This document shows positions 39,933-51,402 of a stretch of DNA of 64,000 nucleotides, in pieces. The notes below the pieces were generated by a model. That model did no database searches, had not been told where the DNA came from, and worked only from the letters and a program-made list of their open reading frames with translations. This DNA is from Embleya scabrispora. GTDB taxonomy: Bacteria; Actinomycetota; Actinomycetes; Streptomycetales; Streptomycetaceae. Positions within the stretch are counted from its first letter, which is position 1. Every line of letters starts with the position of its first letter. The DNA lies in contig NZ_MWQN01000001.1 of the NCBI RefSeq assembly GCF_002024165.1, positions 5,187,501 through 5,251,500 on the forward strand, written 5' to 3'. The translations under genes and the position numbers were made by a program.

Positions 39933-40033
39933 TCGTCCGCATCCTCACGGTACGCCCGCGTGTGCCCCGCACCGAGACCGGGGGCGGGAGCTTTGCCGTG
40001 AGCTGACCCGAGTGGGGGATGTGCCGGGTACGG

Positions 40034-40573
40034 TCAGTCGCGCCGGTCCAGGTACTCCGGCGGCACCGCCGGGACCAGCCAGACGCCGTTGTCCGAGCGG
40101 CGGAACGTATGCCCGTCGGCGACCATGCGCTCGGCCCGCACCGCGAACACCACCGGCCGACCGCGCCGCGCGCCCACCCGGCGCGCCGTCTCCACGTCGA
40201 CGGACAGGTGCACGTCGTGCCGCTCCATCGGCCGCAGCCCCTCGACCGAAATCGCGGTCGCACTCCGGGCGTTCGTCCCGTGGAAGAGCACGGCGGGCGG
40301 CACCGCCTCGACCAGCCCCAGGTCCACCGCGACGGTGTGGCCCTGACTGGCCCGGATCCGGGTCCCGTCGGCGGAGAATGCGAACCGCCGCTTGTCGTTC
40401 TCCGCGACCACACGTTCGAGCTGCGCGCGCGACAACGCCACCCCGTGCGCGGCGCAGGCCGCGAGCAACACATCCACCTCGACCCACCCGGCCTCGTCCA
40501 GGACGATCCCGAGCCGCTCGGGCTGATGCCGCAGATGCCGGGAGAGATACTTCGAAATCTTGACGATGTTCAT
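40034..40573 (-). CDS. kptA: RNA 2'-phosphotransferase (Tpt1/KptA family)
   Basis: A 179-residue protein of usual bacterial length. Start ATG 40573 gives NIVKISKYLSRHLRHQPERLGI, containing the conserved Ser-Lys/Arg..Leu-Arg-His. Further motifs are WVEVDVLLA, GHTVAVDLGL, FHGTNARSATAISVEGL and RHDVHLSVD. Tpt1 enzymes remove an internal RNA 2'-phosphate using NAD. Bacteria generally lack tRNA splicing that makes such phosphates, so the physiological role is open; ADP-ribosylation of RNA 5'-phosphate ends has been reported for some members. No ligase gene is adjacent. Confidence 0.93.
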   Translation of the reverse strand: MNIVKISKYLSRHLRHQPERLGIVLDEAGWVEVDVLLAACAAHGVALSRAQLERVVAENDKRRFAFSADGTRIRASQGHTVAVDLGLVEAVPPAVLFHGTNARSATAISVEGLRPMERHDVHLSVDVETARRVGARRGRPVVFAVRAERMVADGHTFRRSDNGVWLVPAVPPEYLDRRD

Positions 40574-40684
40574 GATGAACCCCAACAAAATCACGAAGCC
40601 GCACGAGGGCACACCGATTTTCCCGCGAGCCGACCAACGCGGGACGCCGAACCACAGCCCCGCCCCCTCGGGGCACCGAACAAT

Positions 40685-40868
40685 CAGCCGATCCGGCGCT
40701 CGAGGACAGCGGGCCGCAGGCCACGCCGAACCGCAGCCTCGGCACGGGGGGCACCGAACAAGCAGCCCGTCCGGCGTTTGAGGACACCCGGCCGGAGGCC
40801 ACCGCCCAACGGCGGCCTCCGGCGCTCGGGGAGCCCGAAACCCCTCAGCCCGTCCGGCGCTCGAGGAC
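40685..40868. repeat. Three copies of the streptomycete intergenic repeat
   Basis: The element (c-a-g-c-c-c then gtccggcgtttgaggac) occurs at 40685-40707, 40763-40785 and 40846-40868, with small differences, each followed by GC-rich hairpin-forming sequence (cgggccgcaggcc, cccggccggaggcc, aggcgggccgcaggcc). They fill much of the 328-bp gap between kptA and the TldE gene. Confidence 0.85.
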
Positions 40869-40901
40869 AAGGCGGGCCGCAGGCCGGCCCGCCCCGACCC
40901 G

Positions 40902-42307
40902 CTACTGCGCCCGACTCGGCGACGACATGTTGAAGTCCCGCACCCGCAGGGCCGGCATCGCCGCCCGCGTGAACCAGTCACCCCACTCGCGCGGATACGT
41001 ACGCTCGGTCCGCCCCGCCTCGACGGCCCGCCCCAACACGTCCACCGGCGACTCGTTGAATCGGAAGTTGTTCACCGCCCCGACCACCTCGCCACCCTCC
41101 ACCAGGTACACCCCGTCCCGGGTCAACCCCGTGAGCAGCAGCGTCTGCGGATCCACCTCGCGGATATACCAGAGGCACGTCAGCAGCAGCCCGCGCTCGG
41201 TCGACGCGACCATCTCCGCCAACGTCGGCCCGCCCGCCGGCGCGTCCAGGATCAGGTTGTCGATCTCCGGCGCGACCGCGAGCCCGGTCAGCTCGGCGGT
41301 GTGCCGGTTGGTCGACAGCGCGGTGAGCACGCCGTCGGTGACCCAGTTCGTACGCTCCAGCGGCAGCCCGTTGTCGAACACCGACGCCGTGTCGCTCGAC
41401 GCGTGCGCGATGGTGAACGGCGCGCTCTCCAGACCCGGGTGGTTCGGGTCGCTGTACAGGGTCAGCGGCAGCTCGGTGAGCCGGTCGCCGACCCGCGTGC
41501 CGCCACCCGGCTTGCTGAAGACCGTACGGCCCTCGTGCGCGTCCCGGGCGCCGCCCTGCCAGTACATGTAGACCATCAGGTCCGCGACCGCCGACGGCGG
41601 CAGCAGGGTCTCGTAGCGGCCCGCGGGCAGGTCGATCGTGCGGGTCGCCCAGGACAGCCGCTCGGCGAGGTCCGCGTCCAGCGCCGCCAGGTCCACGTCC
41701 CGGAAGTCGCGCGTCGGCGTGCCGCCCCACGCGGACCGGGTCAGGTCGCCCGACTTGGCGTTCAACTCGACGTGCCCGGTGGGCTGGTCGTGCCGGCGCC
41801 GCAGCCCGGCGGAGGTGCCCACATAGCTGGAGGTCAGCTGGTGCGAGGCGAAGCCGTACAGCAGCCGGTCCGCCTCCCGGGCCCGGCCGAACGCGGCGCC
41901 CAGCTCCGGCGCGAAGTCCGCGAACACGCCGATGGACGTCTGCGCCGGCGCCTCGGCGAAGCCGTCGTCCGGGCCGCCCGAGGCCCCCAGGAGCGGTCTC
42001 GCGTCCTCGGCCGGACCGGCTTCACGGGCCGCCGCCTCCGCGGCCCGTACCAGGCCCTCCAGCCGATCCACCGTCACGCCGCTGCGCGAGACCGTCCCGG
42101 ACGCGGTGCCCTCGGTGCCCGCGACCGTGGCCACCACGGTCACCCGCCGACCCCGCGTCTCGCCGTTGGTGGTCAGCGCGTTGCCCGCCCAGCGCAGGTT
42201 CGCCGCCGAGGTCTCCTCGGCGATCACCACGCAGCCGTCCGCCTTCGACAGCGCCAACGCCCGCTCGACCGTCTCGTCCGGCCGCGTCACCACGGTCTGC
42301 CCGCCGC

Positions 42308-42311
<4 letters not shown>
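40902..42311 (-). CDS. tldE: TldE/PmbA-family metalloprotease partner protein
   Basis: A 469-residue protein, ATG 42311 overlapping the upstream stop (ATGA). Family features are DGCVVIAEETSAANLRWAGNALTTNGE, VELNAKSGDLTRSAWGGT, DLMVYMYWQGGARDAHEGRTVF, FTIAHASSDTASVFDNGLPLERTNWVTDGVL, and EGGEVVGAVNNFRFNESPVDVL. It lacks the HExxxH zinc motif of TldD, as expected for the non-catalytic TldE half. The TldD/TldE complex degrades unfolded peptides and matures some ribosomally made peptides. No precursor peptide gene is nearby. Confidence 0.93.
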
Positions 42312-44953
<2,642 letters not shown>

Positions 44954-44957
44954 ACTC

Positions 44958-45737
44958 ATGGGCGACCTGCTTGCGGGCAAGCGCATTCTCGTCACCGGCG
45001 TCATCACCGACGCCTCCCTCGGCTTCCACGTCGCCAAGCGGGCCCAGGAGGAGGGCGCCGAGGTCGTACTGACCGGATTCGGCCGCCTCTCGCTGGTCAA
45101 CCGCATCGCGAACCGGCTGCCGAAGCCGGCCCCGGTGATCGAACTGGACGTGACGAACGCCGAACACCTCGCGGCACTCGCGGACAACGTACGCGCGCAC
45201 GTGCCGGCCCTGGACGGCGTCGTGCACTCGATCGCGTTCGGCCCGAAGGACGCCCTCGGCGGCAACTTCCTCAACACCGAGTGGCCCGACGTGGCCACCG
45301 CGGTGGAGGTCTCGGCGTACTCGCTGAAGTCGCTGACGATGGCCTGTCTGCCGCTCCTGGAGGCGAACAAGGGGCGCGGCGGCTCGGTGGTCGGCCTCGA
45401 CTTCGACGCGCAGGTGGCGTGGCCGGGCTACGACTGGATGGGTGTGGCCAAGGCCGCGCTCGAGTCGACCTCGCGCTACCTGGCCAAGTACCTGGGCGAG
45501 AAGAACATCCGGGTCAACCTGATCTCCTCGGGCCCGGTCAAGACGATGGCCGCGAACAGCATCCCGGGCTTCGAGAAGTTCGAGGGCGTCTGGAACGAGA
45601 AGGCCCCGCTGGGCTGGGACCTGCGCGACTCGGACCCGGCCGCGCGGGGCGTGTGCGCGCTGCTGTCCGACTGGTTCCCGAAGACCACGGGCGAGGTCAT
45701 CCACGTCGACGGCGGCCTGCACGCGATCGGCGCGTAG
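44958..45737 (+). CDS. fabI: Enoyl-[acyl-carrier-protein] reductase FabI (InhA type)
   Basis: A 259-residue enzyme. It has the FabI-type N-terminus LAGKRILVTGVITDASLGFHVAKRAQ, the SIAFGPKDALGGNF loop, and the catalytic Tyr-x6-Lys in GYDWMGVAKAALES. The substrate loop is GPVKTMAANSIPGFEKFEGVW, and it ends VIHVDGGLHAIGA. The FGPK and NSIPGF wording is closest to actinobacterial InhA. It completes each elongation cycle by reducing enoyl-ACP with NADH. It follows fabG by 4 bases, so the two are co-transcribed; a hairpin at 45830 follows. Confidence 0.96.
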   Translation: MGDLLAGKRILVTGVITDASLGFHVAKRAQEEGAEVVLTGFGRLSLVNRIANRLPKPAPVIELDVTNAEHLAALADNVRAHVPALDGVVHSIAFGPKDALGGNFLNTEWPDVATAVEVSAYSLKSLTMACLPLLEANKGRGGSVVGLDFDAQVAWPGYDWMGVAKAALESTSRYLAKYLGEKNIRVNLISSGPVKTMAANSIPGFEKFEGVWNEKAPLGWDLRDSDPAARGVCALLSDWFPKTTGEVIHVDGGLHAIGA

Positions 45738-45829
45738 CCGCGCTTCGCGCGGTCCCTTGCACGGTCGACGATCCGTCATGGGCGCCGACGCGCCGACGCG
45801 TGGCGGCCTCGGAGGAGCAGCCGACGCGT

Positions 45830-45876
45830 CCACAGCCCGATCACCCGGCCGACCAGGCCGGGGGGTCGGGCTGTGG
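45830..45876. terminator. Large hairpin between convergent fabI and a small membrane gene
   Basis: Outer stem CCACAGCCCGA / TCGGGCTGTGG (11 bp) with an inner stem CCCGGCC / GGCCGGG. Likely bidirectional terminator about 90 bases after fabI. Confidence 0.75.
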
Positions 45877-45989
45877 CATTTGTTGTGGGCCGCGGGGCCG
45901 CATGGGCACGCCGACGGCATACGCCGGCGGCGGGCGCCGCGACTCCGATCGCGAACGTCACGGCCCGGCGGGTGGGCGGAGGACCGCGC

Positions 45990-46283
45990 TCAACCGGTCG
46001 CGGCGGCGATCGTCGCCGCGATGCCGATCAGGACCGTGATCAGCAGCATGATGCCCAGGATGCCGCCCAGTTGTCTGGCGGAGGACTTGTTCGGGTCCGG
46101 TGGTGCCAGCACCGTCTGCCGGATCCCGTCGTCGCCGGACTCGGCGGCCTTGCGGGCCAGGATCTCGTTGCGCGCGTCGGACCGCGCGACTTCCTCCGCG
46201 TGCGTGCGCTCCTCGCGGGCCCTGCGGGCCGCCATCGCCCGCTCGTACCGCGCCTTCGAGGATTCGCCGGATGTAGCAGCCAT
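45990..46283 (-). CDS. Small tail-anchored membrane protein
   Basis: A 97-residue protein starting ATG 46283. The N-terminal half is a charged helix (SSKARYERAMAARRAREERTHAEEVARSDARNEIL), probably coiled coil. A short linker precedes one C-terminal helix, GGILGIMLLITVLIGIAATIAAATG. No family recognised. Convergent with fabI, from which it is separated by a terminator. Longer upstream frames are unlikely since the sequence there is a promoter-like gap. Confidence 0.75.
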   Translation of the reverse strand: MAATSGESSKARYERAMAARRAREERTHAEEVARSDARNEILARKAAESGDDGIRQTVLAPPDPNKSSARQLGGILGIMLLITVLIGIAATIAAATG

Positions 46284-46748
46284 GCGGACGAGTTTCGCAG
46301 ACCGGCGCCGGCGGGCCGGCGGAGGGTGAGCCCGGTACCCGGTTCGCCACCTGCCTCGGTACGCGTGGGCCGGCACCCGGCTCGGCGTCCGCCCCGGAGC
46401 CGGCCGCTCACGCGTTCGCCTGCCCGTATCGGGAACTCCGGCCGGCTGCCCGGGCGTTGTGCACACGTGTAGGCCCCCCACACGAGTGATGCCTTCCTCG
46501 GAAGATCGTTTTGCCATCGCCGCAGGTCACAGGGGCGTCCGGGGAACGTTCCCCTTACACGTATCCCGGTATGCCCCGAGTGATCACCAACTCCCTCCTT
46601 CTCAGGGGTGGGGCCAGCCCTACTACGCAGGGGTGTCTGCCCCCCCACCCGAAACACCGGTCCGCAGGATGTGGGCCCCGGTCCCCCGCCAATAGCGTTT
46701 CCGTGTCGAGGAAAACCTTCGGCAGCGGAGAACATAGGAGCGGGGACC
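46284..46748. promoter_or_regulatory. 465-bp divergent region before the MMPL gene
   Basis: No supported gene. It holds ACACGTGT at 46463-46470 and the perfect palindrome at 46541-46554; the ribosome site AGGAGCGGGG lies immediately before the MMPL start. Confidence 0.6.
46541..46554. promoter_or_regulatory. Perfect palindrome GGGGAACGTTCCCC upstream of MMPL
   Basis: 14-bp self-complementary site, 194 bases before the MMPL start; candidate operator. Confidence 0.5.
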
Positions 46749-49097
46749 ATGGCATCCAGGCGCAATTTGGCCGCCTCGATCGGTGGCTGGAGTGCACAGC
46801 ATCGGAAAACGGCGGTATTCGGGTGGCTGCTGTTCGTGGTCCTCGCCGTGGTGATCGGCGGTATGAGCGGGACGGACAAGATCACCGACGCCGAGCGCGG
46901 GGTGGGGGAGTCGGGCCGCGCGGCACGCATCATCGACGACGCGGGCATCAGTGAGCCCGCCGGCGAGATGATCCTGGTGCGCAGCGACAAACTCGTCGCT
47001 CAGGACGCGAAGTTCCGCGCGGCGGTGGAGGACGTGATCAACCGCGTCAACGCCACGCAGATCAAGGACAAGGGCCCCGCCACCCAGCACATGCGCTCTC
47101 CGTACGCCGGACAGGGCGGCATCTCGTCCGACAAGCACTCGGCGCTGATCCAGTTCGACATGGCCGGGGACAGCGAGAAGGCCGTCGACAACATCCAGCC
47201 GGTCCTGGACGCGGTGGCCGCGGCCCGCGGCGCGCACCCGGACGTGGCCATCGAGCAGTTCGGTGACGCCAGCGGCGACAAGTGGTTCAAGGACACCATC
47301 GCCAAGGACTTCACCCGCGCCGAATGGACCGCCGTCCCGCTCGCGCTCGGCATCCTGCTCGTCGCGTTCGGCGCCGTGGTCGCCGCCCTGCTGCCGGTGG
47401 CCCTCGCGCTCACCGCGTTCATCGCCGCGGGCGGCCTGCTCGCGCTGAGCAGCCACCTGATGCCGGTGGGCGACAACGCGCAGTCGGTGATGTTGCTGAT
47501 CGGCCTGGCCGTCGGCGTCGACTACTGCATGTTCTACCTGCGCCGGGAGCGGGAGGAGCGGGCCAAGGGCCGCGACCCCGAGACCGCGCTGCGGATCGCC
47601 GCCGCCACCTCCGGCCGGTCGGTGCTCATCTCCGGCATCACCGTGATCGTCGCGATGGCCGGCATGTTGCTCTCCGGTCTGAGCGAGTTCGAGTCGATGG
47701 CCTCCGCGACCATCCTGGTCGTGCTCACCGCGGTGCTCGGTTCGCTCACCGTGCTGCCCGCGCTGCTGTCGATGCTCGGCGACAAGGTGGACTTCGGCAA
47801 GATCCCCGGGCTGGCCAAGATGCGTCGTCCCACCGGCGGCAGCAAGGTCTGGGGCAAGATCCTGGGCGTGGTCCTCACCCGTCCCCGGGCCACCGCGGTG
47901 CTTGCCGGCGGTCTGTTGATCGCGCTGACCATCCCGGTGGTGGGCATGAAGACCGCCCAGCTGCCGCTCGACAAGGAACTGCCCACCGACCTGTCCATCG
48001 TGCAGACCTACCAGCACATCGAGAAGGCCTTCCCCGGCGGGCCGGCGCCCGCCCAGGTCGTGGTCAAGACCAAGAACCCGGACGACCCGAAGCTGGCCGC
48101 GGCCTGGGACGACTTCCGCCGCGCCGCGGTGGCCTCCGGCAAGATGCACGAGCCGATCGAGGTCGAGCGCCAGGGCACCACGAACATCTTCAAGATCTCC
48201 GTACCGCTCGCCGGCGGCGGCCTCGACAAGACCAGCAACGACGCCCTGGCCACGCTGCGGGACAAGGTCGTGCCGGAGACCCTGAACAAGGTCGACAACG
48301 TCCAGGACGCCCCGGTCACCGGCAACACCGCGGGCAACAAGGACTTCAACGACAAGCTCGGCGCGGCCCGGCTGCCGATCTTCGCCTTCGTGCTCGGCTT
48401 CGCGTTCCTGCTCATGCTGGTGTCGTTCCGCTCGATCGCCATCGCGGCCACCGCGATCGTGCTCAACCTGCTGTCGGTGGGCGCGGCGTACGGTGTGATG
48501 ACGCTGGTCTTCCAGCACGGCTACGGCGACTTCCTGATCGGCACCGACGCACCGGGGGCGGTCGTCTCCTGGATCCCGATGTTCCTGTTCGTGATCCTGT
48601 TCGGCCTGTCGATGGACTACCACGTGTTCGTGGTCTCCCGGATCCGTGAGGCCTACGACAAGGGCATGAACACCAAGGAAGCCGTGTCGCACGGGATTCG
48701 CACCACCGCCGGTGTGGTGACCAGCGCGGCGACGATCATGGTCGCGGTGTTCGCGGTCTTCGGCACCCTGTCGATGCAGTCGATGAAGCAGTTCGGTGTC
48801 GGCCTCGCGGTCGCGGTCCTGCTCGACGCCACGATCATCCGCGGTCTGCTGCTGCCGGCCGTGATGAGCCTGCTCGGCGACCACAACTGGTACCTGCCGC
48901 GCTGGCTGAACTGGCTGCCGCAGATGGACCACGGCGACGAGGCGGTCGACGTGCCGGCCCCGGCCGGCGAGCCGGTTCCGGCCTACGCCTCGGCGAACGG
49001 CTACCCGGCGCCCGGCTACGAGCCGGTGTACCCGGGGACCGGATACGACGAGAGCGTGTCCTCCTCGCGGCGGATCCCCCGCCCGCCGGCCGGCTGA
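46749..49097 (+). CDS. MMPL family RND-type transporter
   Basis: A 782-residue protein with the MMPL plan: helix 1 at residues 25-45 (AVFGWLLFVVLAVVIGGM), an extracytoplasmic domain, six helices (about 195-385), then the second set starting near 400. The family Asp-Tyr pairs are in IGLAVGVDYCMFYLRREREE and LFGLSMDYHVFVVSRIREA. The C-terminus is short and Pro/Tyr-rich (GYPAPGYEPVYPGTGYDES). These proteins export lipids or small molecules using the proton gradient. Substrate unknown. A large hairpin follows. Confidence 0.94.
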   Translation: MASRRNLAASIGGWSAQHRKTAVFGWLLFVVLAVVIGGMSGTDKITDAERGVGESGRAARIIDDAGISEPAGEMILVRSDKLVAQDAKFRAAVEDVINRVNATQIKDKGPATQHMRSPYAGQGGISSDKHSALIQFDMAGDSEKAVDNIQPVLDAVAAARGAHPDVAIEQFGDASGDKWFKDTIAKDFTRAEWTAVPLALGILLVAFGAVVAALLPVALALTAFIAAGGLLALSSHLMPVGDNAQSVMLLIGLAVGVDYCMFYLRREREERAKGRDPETALRIAAATSGRSVLISGITVIVAMAGMLLSGLSEFESMASATILVVLTAVLGSLTVLPALLSMLGDKVDFGKIPGLAKMRRPTGGSKVWGKILGVVLTRPRATAVLAGGLLIALTIPVVGMKTAQLPLDKELPTDLSIVQTYQHIEKAFPGGPAPAQVVVKTKNPDDPKLAAAWDDFRRAAVASGKMHEPIEVERQGTTNIFKISVPLAGGGLDKTSNDALATLRDKVVPETLNKVDNVQDAPVTGNTAGNKDFNDKLGAARLPIFAFVLGFAFLLMLVSFRSIAIAATAIVLNLLSVGAAYGVMTLVFQHGYGDFLIGTDAPGAVVSWIPMFLFVILFGLSMDYHVFVVSRIREAYDKGMNTKEAVSHGIRTTAGVVTSAATIMVAVFAVFGTLSMQSMKQFGVGLAVAVLLDATIIRGLLLPAVMSLLGDHNWYLPRWLNWLPQMDHGDEAVDVPAPAGEPVPAYASANGYPAPGYEPVYPGTGYDESVSSSRRIPRPPAG

Positions 49098-49121
49098 CCG
49101 CCCGCCACCTCCGCGGATAGC

Positions 49122-49155
49122 ACGGGTCGGGACCGGATACTCGGTCCCGACCCGT
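49122..49155 (+). terminator. Hairpin terminator after the MMPL gene
   Basis: ACGGGTCGGGACC and GGTCCCGACCCGT form a perfect 13-bp stem with an 8-nt loop, 25 bases after the stop. Confidence 0.78.
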
Positions 49156-49251
49156 CGTGCGTGTCGGCGCCGGCCGTCCGATTCGGCCGGCGCGGAGAAC
49201 GGAAGCACCGACCCGCAGTGCACAACGGCCGATGTCTGAGAGGCTGAACCC

Positions 49252-49767
49252 ATGGCATCCCACCGACAGCGCAATCTTGTGGTGATGAGGCACGCGAAGG
49301 CCGAGTGGCCCGACGGGCCGGACCACGAGCGACCCCTCGCCGAACGCGGCCGCAAGGACGCCGCCGAGACCGGGCACCGGCTGCTCGCCGGCGGCATCAC
49401 CCCGGACCTGGTGGTGTGCTCCCCGGCGGTGCGCACCCGCGAGACCTGGCGGCTGGTCGGCAAGGTCTACGACCACAAGCCGCACACCGTCTACGACGAG
49501 CGGGTCTACGAGGCGAGCGCGCAGGCGCTCCTGTACCTCGTGCAGGAGACCCCCGACGAGGTCGACACGCTGCTGCTGATCGGGCACAACCCTGGAGTGG
49601 CCACGCTGGTCAACGCGTTGGCCGGCAGCGGTGAGGACGACACGCTCGTGCGGCTGCGGGAGAAGTACCCGACCTCGGCGGTGGCCGTACTCAGCCTGCA
49701 CACCCCGTGGTCCGACCTCCAGGAACGCTCGGCCCACCTGACCAGATTCACCACCCCGGCCGGCTGA
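49252..49767 (+). CDS. sixA: SixA-type phosphohistidine phosphatase (histidine phosphatase superfamily)
   Basis: A 171-residue protein. The catalytic MRHAKAEW is at residues 12-19 (Arg-His-x motif), followed by DHERPLAERGRKDA, VVCSPAVRTRETW, and the second His in LLIGHNPGVATLV. Length and motifs match SixA-like phosphatases that remove phosphate from histidine. Actual substrate is not predictable. The gene is followed by a repeat-rich gap and the convergent serB. Confidence 0.92.
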   Translation: MASHRQRNLVVMRHAKAEWPDGPDHERPLAERGRKDAAETGHRLLAGGITPDLVVCSPAVRTRETWRLVGKVYDHKPHTVYDERVYEASAQALLYLVQETPDEVDTLLLIGHNPGVATLVNALAGSGEDDTLVRLREKYPTSAVAVLSLHTPWSDLQERSAHLTRFTTPAG

Positions 49768-50080
49768 CCGCACCGCTGCCCCAAACCGCCGGACCGGCCC
49801 CCAGCCGGTCCGGCCCCGAGAGCCGCTCCGGCACCCCCAGCAGTCCGGCCTTCAAAGCCGCTCTGGCCTCCAAAACCGCTCCGGCACCCCCAGCGGCCCG
49901 GCCCGCAAGACCGCTCCGGCGCCCCCAACCGGTCTGGCAGCCAAAGCCGCTCCGGCGCCCGTAACGGTCCGGCCCCGCAAGCCGCTCCGGACCCCTGAGC
50001 CGCTCCGGCACATCCAGCCCGTCCGGCGTCTGAGGACAAGCTTTTCAGCCCGTCCGGCGTTTGAGGACGGCCCACCCCGG
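49768..50080. repeat. Degenerate repeat array between sixA and serB
   Basis: About 310 bases of imperfect roughly 35-bp units built on GCCGCTCCGGCRCCCCC / GGTCCGGCC cores, about seven units. It ends with two copies of the same intergenic element seen at 40.7 kb (near 50015-50037 and 50047-50069). The array is GC-rich and can form several hairpins, and is not CRISPR-like. Confidence 0.8.
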
Positions 50081-50131
50081 CTCGGGAAGACCCAGGTACG
50101 CGGTCGACCCGACCCGGTCGGCCGCACGGCG

Positions 50132-51316
50132 CTATGCGTCGGCCGCGTCGGCCGCCTCGATCTCGTCCCGCGTGACCCCGAGCAGGAACAACACGGTGTC
50201 CAGAAACGGCACATTGACCGCCGTGTCCGCGGCCTCCCGAACCACCGGCTTCGCGTTGAACGCCACCCCGAGCCCCGCGGCATTGAGCATGTCCAGGTCG
50301 TTCGCCCCGTCACCGATCGCGACGGTGGCCGTCAACGGCACCCCGGCGTCCGCCGCGAAGCCGCGCAACAGCCGTGCCTTGCCCGCCCGGTCGACGATCT
50401 CGCCGACCACCCGCCCGGTGAGTTTGCCGTCGACCACCTCGAGGGTGTTCGCCGCGCTGTAGTCCAGCCCCAGCTTGTCCACCAGCGCGTCGGTGACCTG
50501 GGTGAATCCGCCCGAGACGATGCCGACCTTGTAGCCGAGCCGCTTCAGCGTCCGCACCAGCGTGCGCGCCCCGCGCGTGAGGACGACCTGCTCGCGCACC
50601 CGGTCGATGGCGTTCTCGTCCAGCCCCGCGAGCAGCGCCACCCGGGCCCGCAGCGACTCGGCGAAGTCCAGCTCGCCGCGCATCGCGGCGGAGGTGACCT
50701 CGGCCACCTCGTCCAGACAGCCCGCGTGCTCGGCGAGCAGTTCGATCACCTCGCCCTGGATCAGGGTCGAGTCGACGTCCATCACGATCAGCCGCTTGGC
50801 CCGGCGCCGCAGCCCCGACGGCTGGACCGCGACGTCCACCCCGCGCTCGGCCGCCTCGATGGCCAGTTCGAGCCGCAACTTGTCGGTTTCCACGCCGGAG
50901 ACCTGGAGCTCGATGGCGGTCACCGGATACTTGGCGAGTCGGAAGATCCGGTCGATGTTGGCGCCGGCGTTCGCGATCCGGTGCGCTATCCCGGCGAACG
51001 CGTCCGGCTCCAGCGGGTGGCCGAGCACGGTGACGTGCGAGCGGCCCTCGCCGCGCGGGCGGTTGTCGCCGACGCCGGACAGGATCTCCGCCTCCAGGCG
51101 CTCCCCGTCCGCCCAGCGGTGCACACCGGCCCGCAGTCGGCCCTCGTCGGTCGGCGTGGTGATCAGGACGCACAGCGTGAGCCGGCCCCGAGTGACGGTC
51201 TGCTCGACGTCGACGACCTCGACGGTGTGGCCGGCCAGGACATCGAAAAGGCTCGCCGTCACCCCCGGTCGGTCCTTGCCGAAGATCTTGACGAGAAGAG
51301 TGCGCGGCGCATTCAT
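50132..51316 (-). CDS. serB: Phosphoserine phosphatase with N-terminal ACT domains
   Basis: A 394-residue enzyme. The N-terminal ~175 residues contain ACT-like repeats (LLVKIFGKDRPGVTASLFDVL; SHVTVLGHPLEPDAFAGIAHR), followed by the HAD core: catalytic DVDST beginning at Asp180, GELDFAESLRARVALLAG, VSGGFTQVTD, and AIGDGANDLDMLNAAG. It makes L-serine from O-phosphoserine, and the ACT region probably senses serine. Length fits the actinobacterial type. Alone on its transcript, between a repeat array and the streptophobe gene. Confidence 0.96.
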   Translation of the reverse strand: MNAPRTLLVKIFGKDRPGVTASLFDVLAGHTVEVVDVEQTVTRGRLTLCVLITTPTDEGRLRAGVHRWADGERLEAEILSGVGDNRPRGEGRSHVTVLGHPLEPDAFAGIAHRIANAGANIDRIFRLAKYPVTAIELQVSGVETDKLRLELAIEAAERGVDVAVQPSGLRRRAKRLIVMDVDSTLIQGEVIELLAEHAGCLDEVAEVTSAAMRGELDFAESLRARVALLAGLDENAIDRVREQVVLTRGARTLVRTLKRLGYKVGIVSGGFTQVTDALVDKLGLDYSAANTLEVVDGKLTGRVVGEIVDRAGKARLLRGFAADAGVPLTATVAIGDGANDLDMLNAAGLGVAFNAKPVVREAADTAVNVPFLDTVLFLLGVTRDEIEAADAADA

Positions 51317-51402
51317 GATGCTTCACGGTACCGGCCGTTCGAGATCGACCGCCGCACCGGTCCACACTGCGAACAGCCGACGAATCGCCCGGCGGGCCGG
51401 AT

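Noticed and set aside
46623-49463. 946-codon minus-strand frame opposite the MMPL transporter
   Set aside because: Low-complexity His/Asp/Arg-rich shadow of the MMPL gene with no start signal or motif.
49768-50080. CRISPR-like array
   Set aside because: Units are imperfect, without constant repeats separated by unique spacers, and no cas genes are present.
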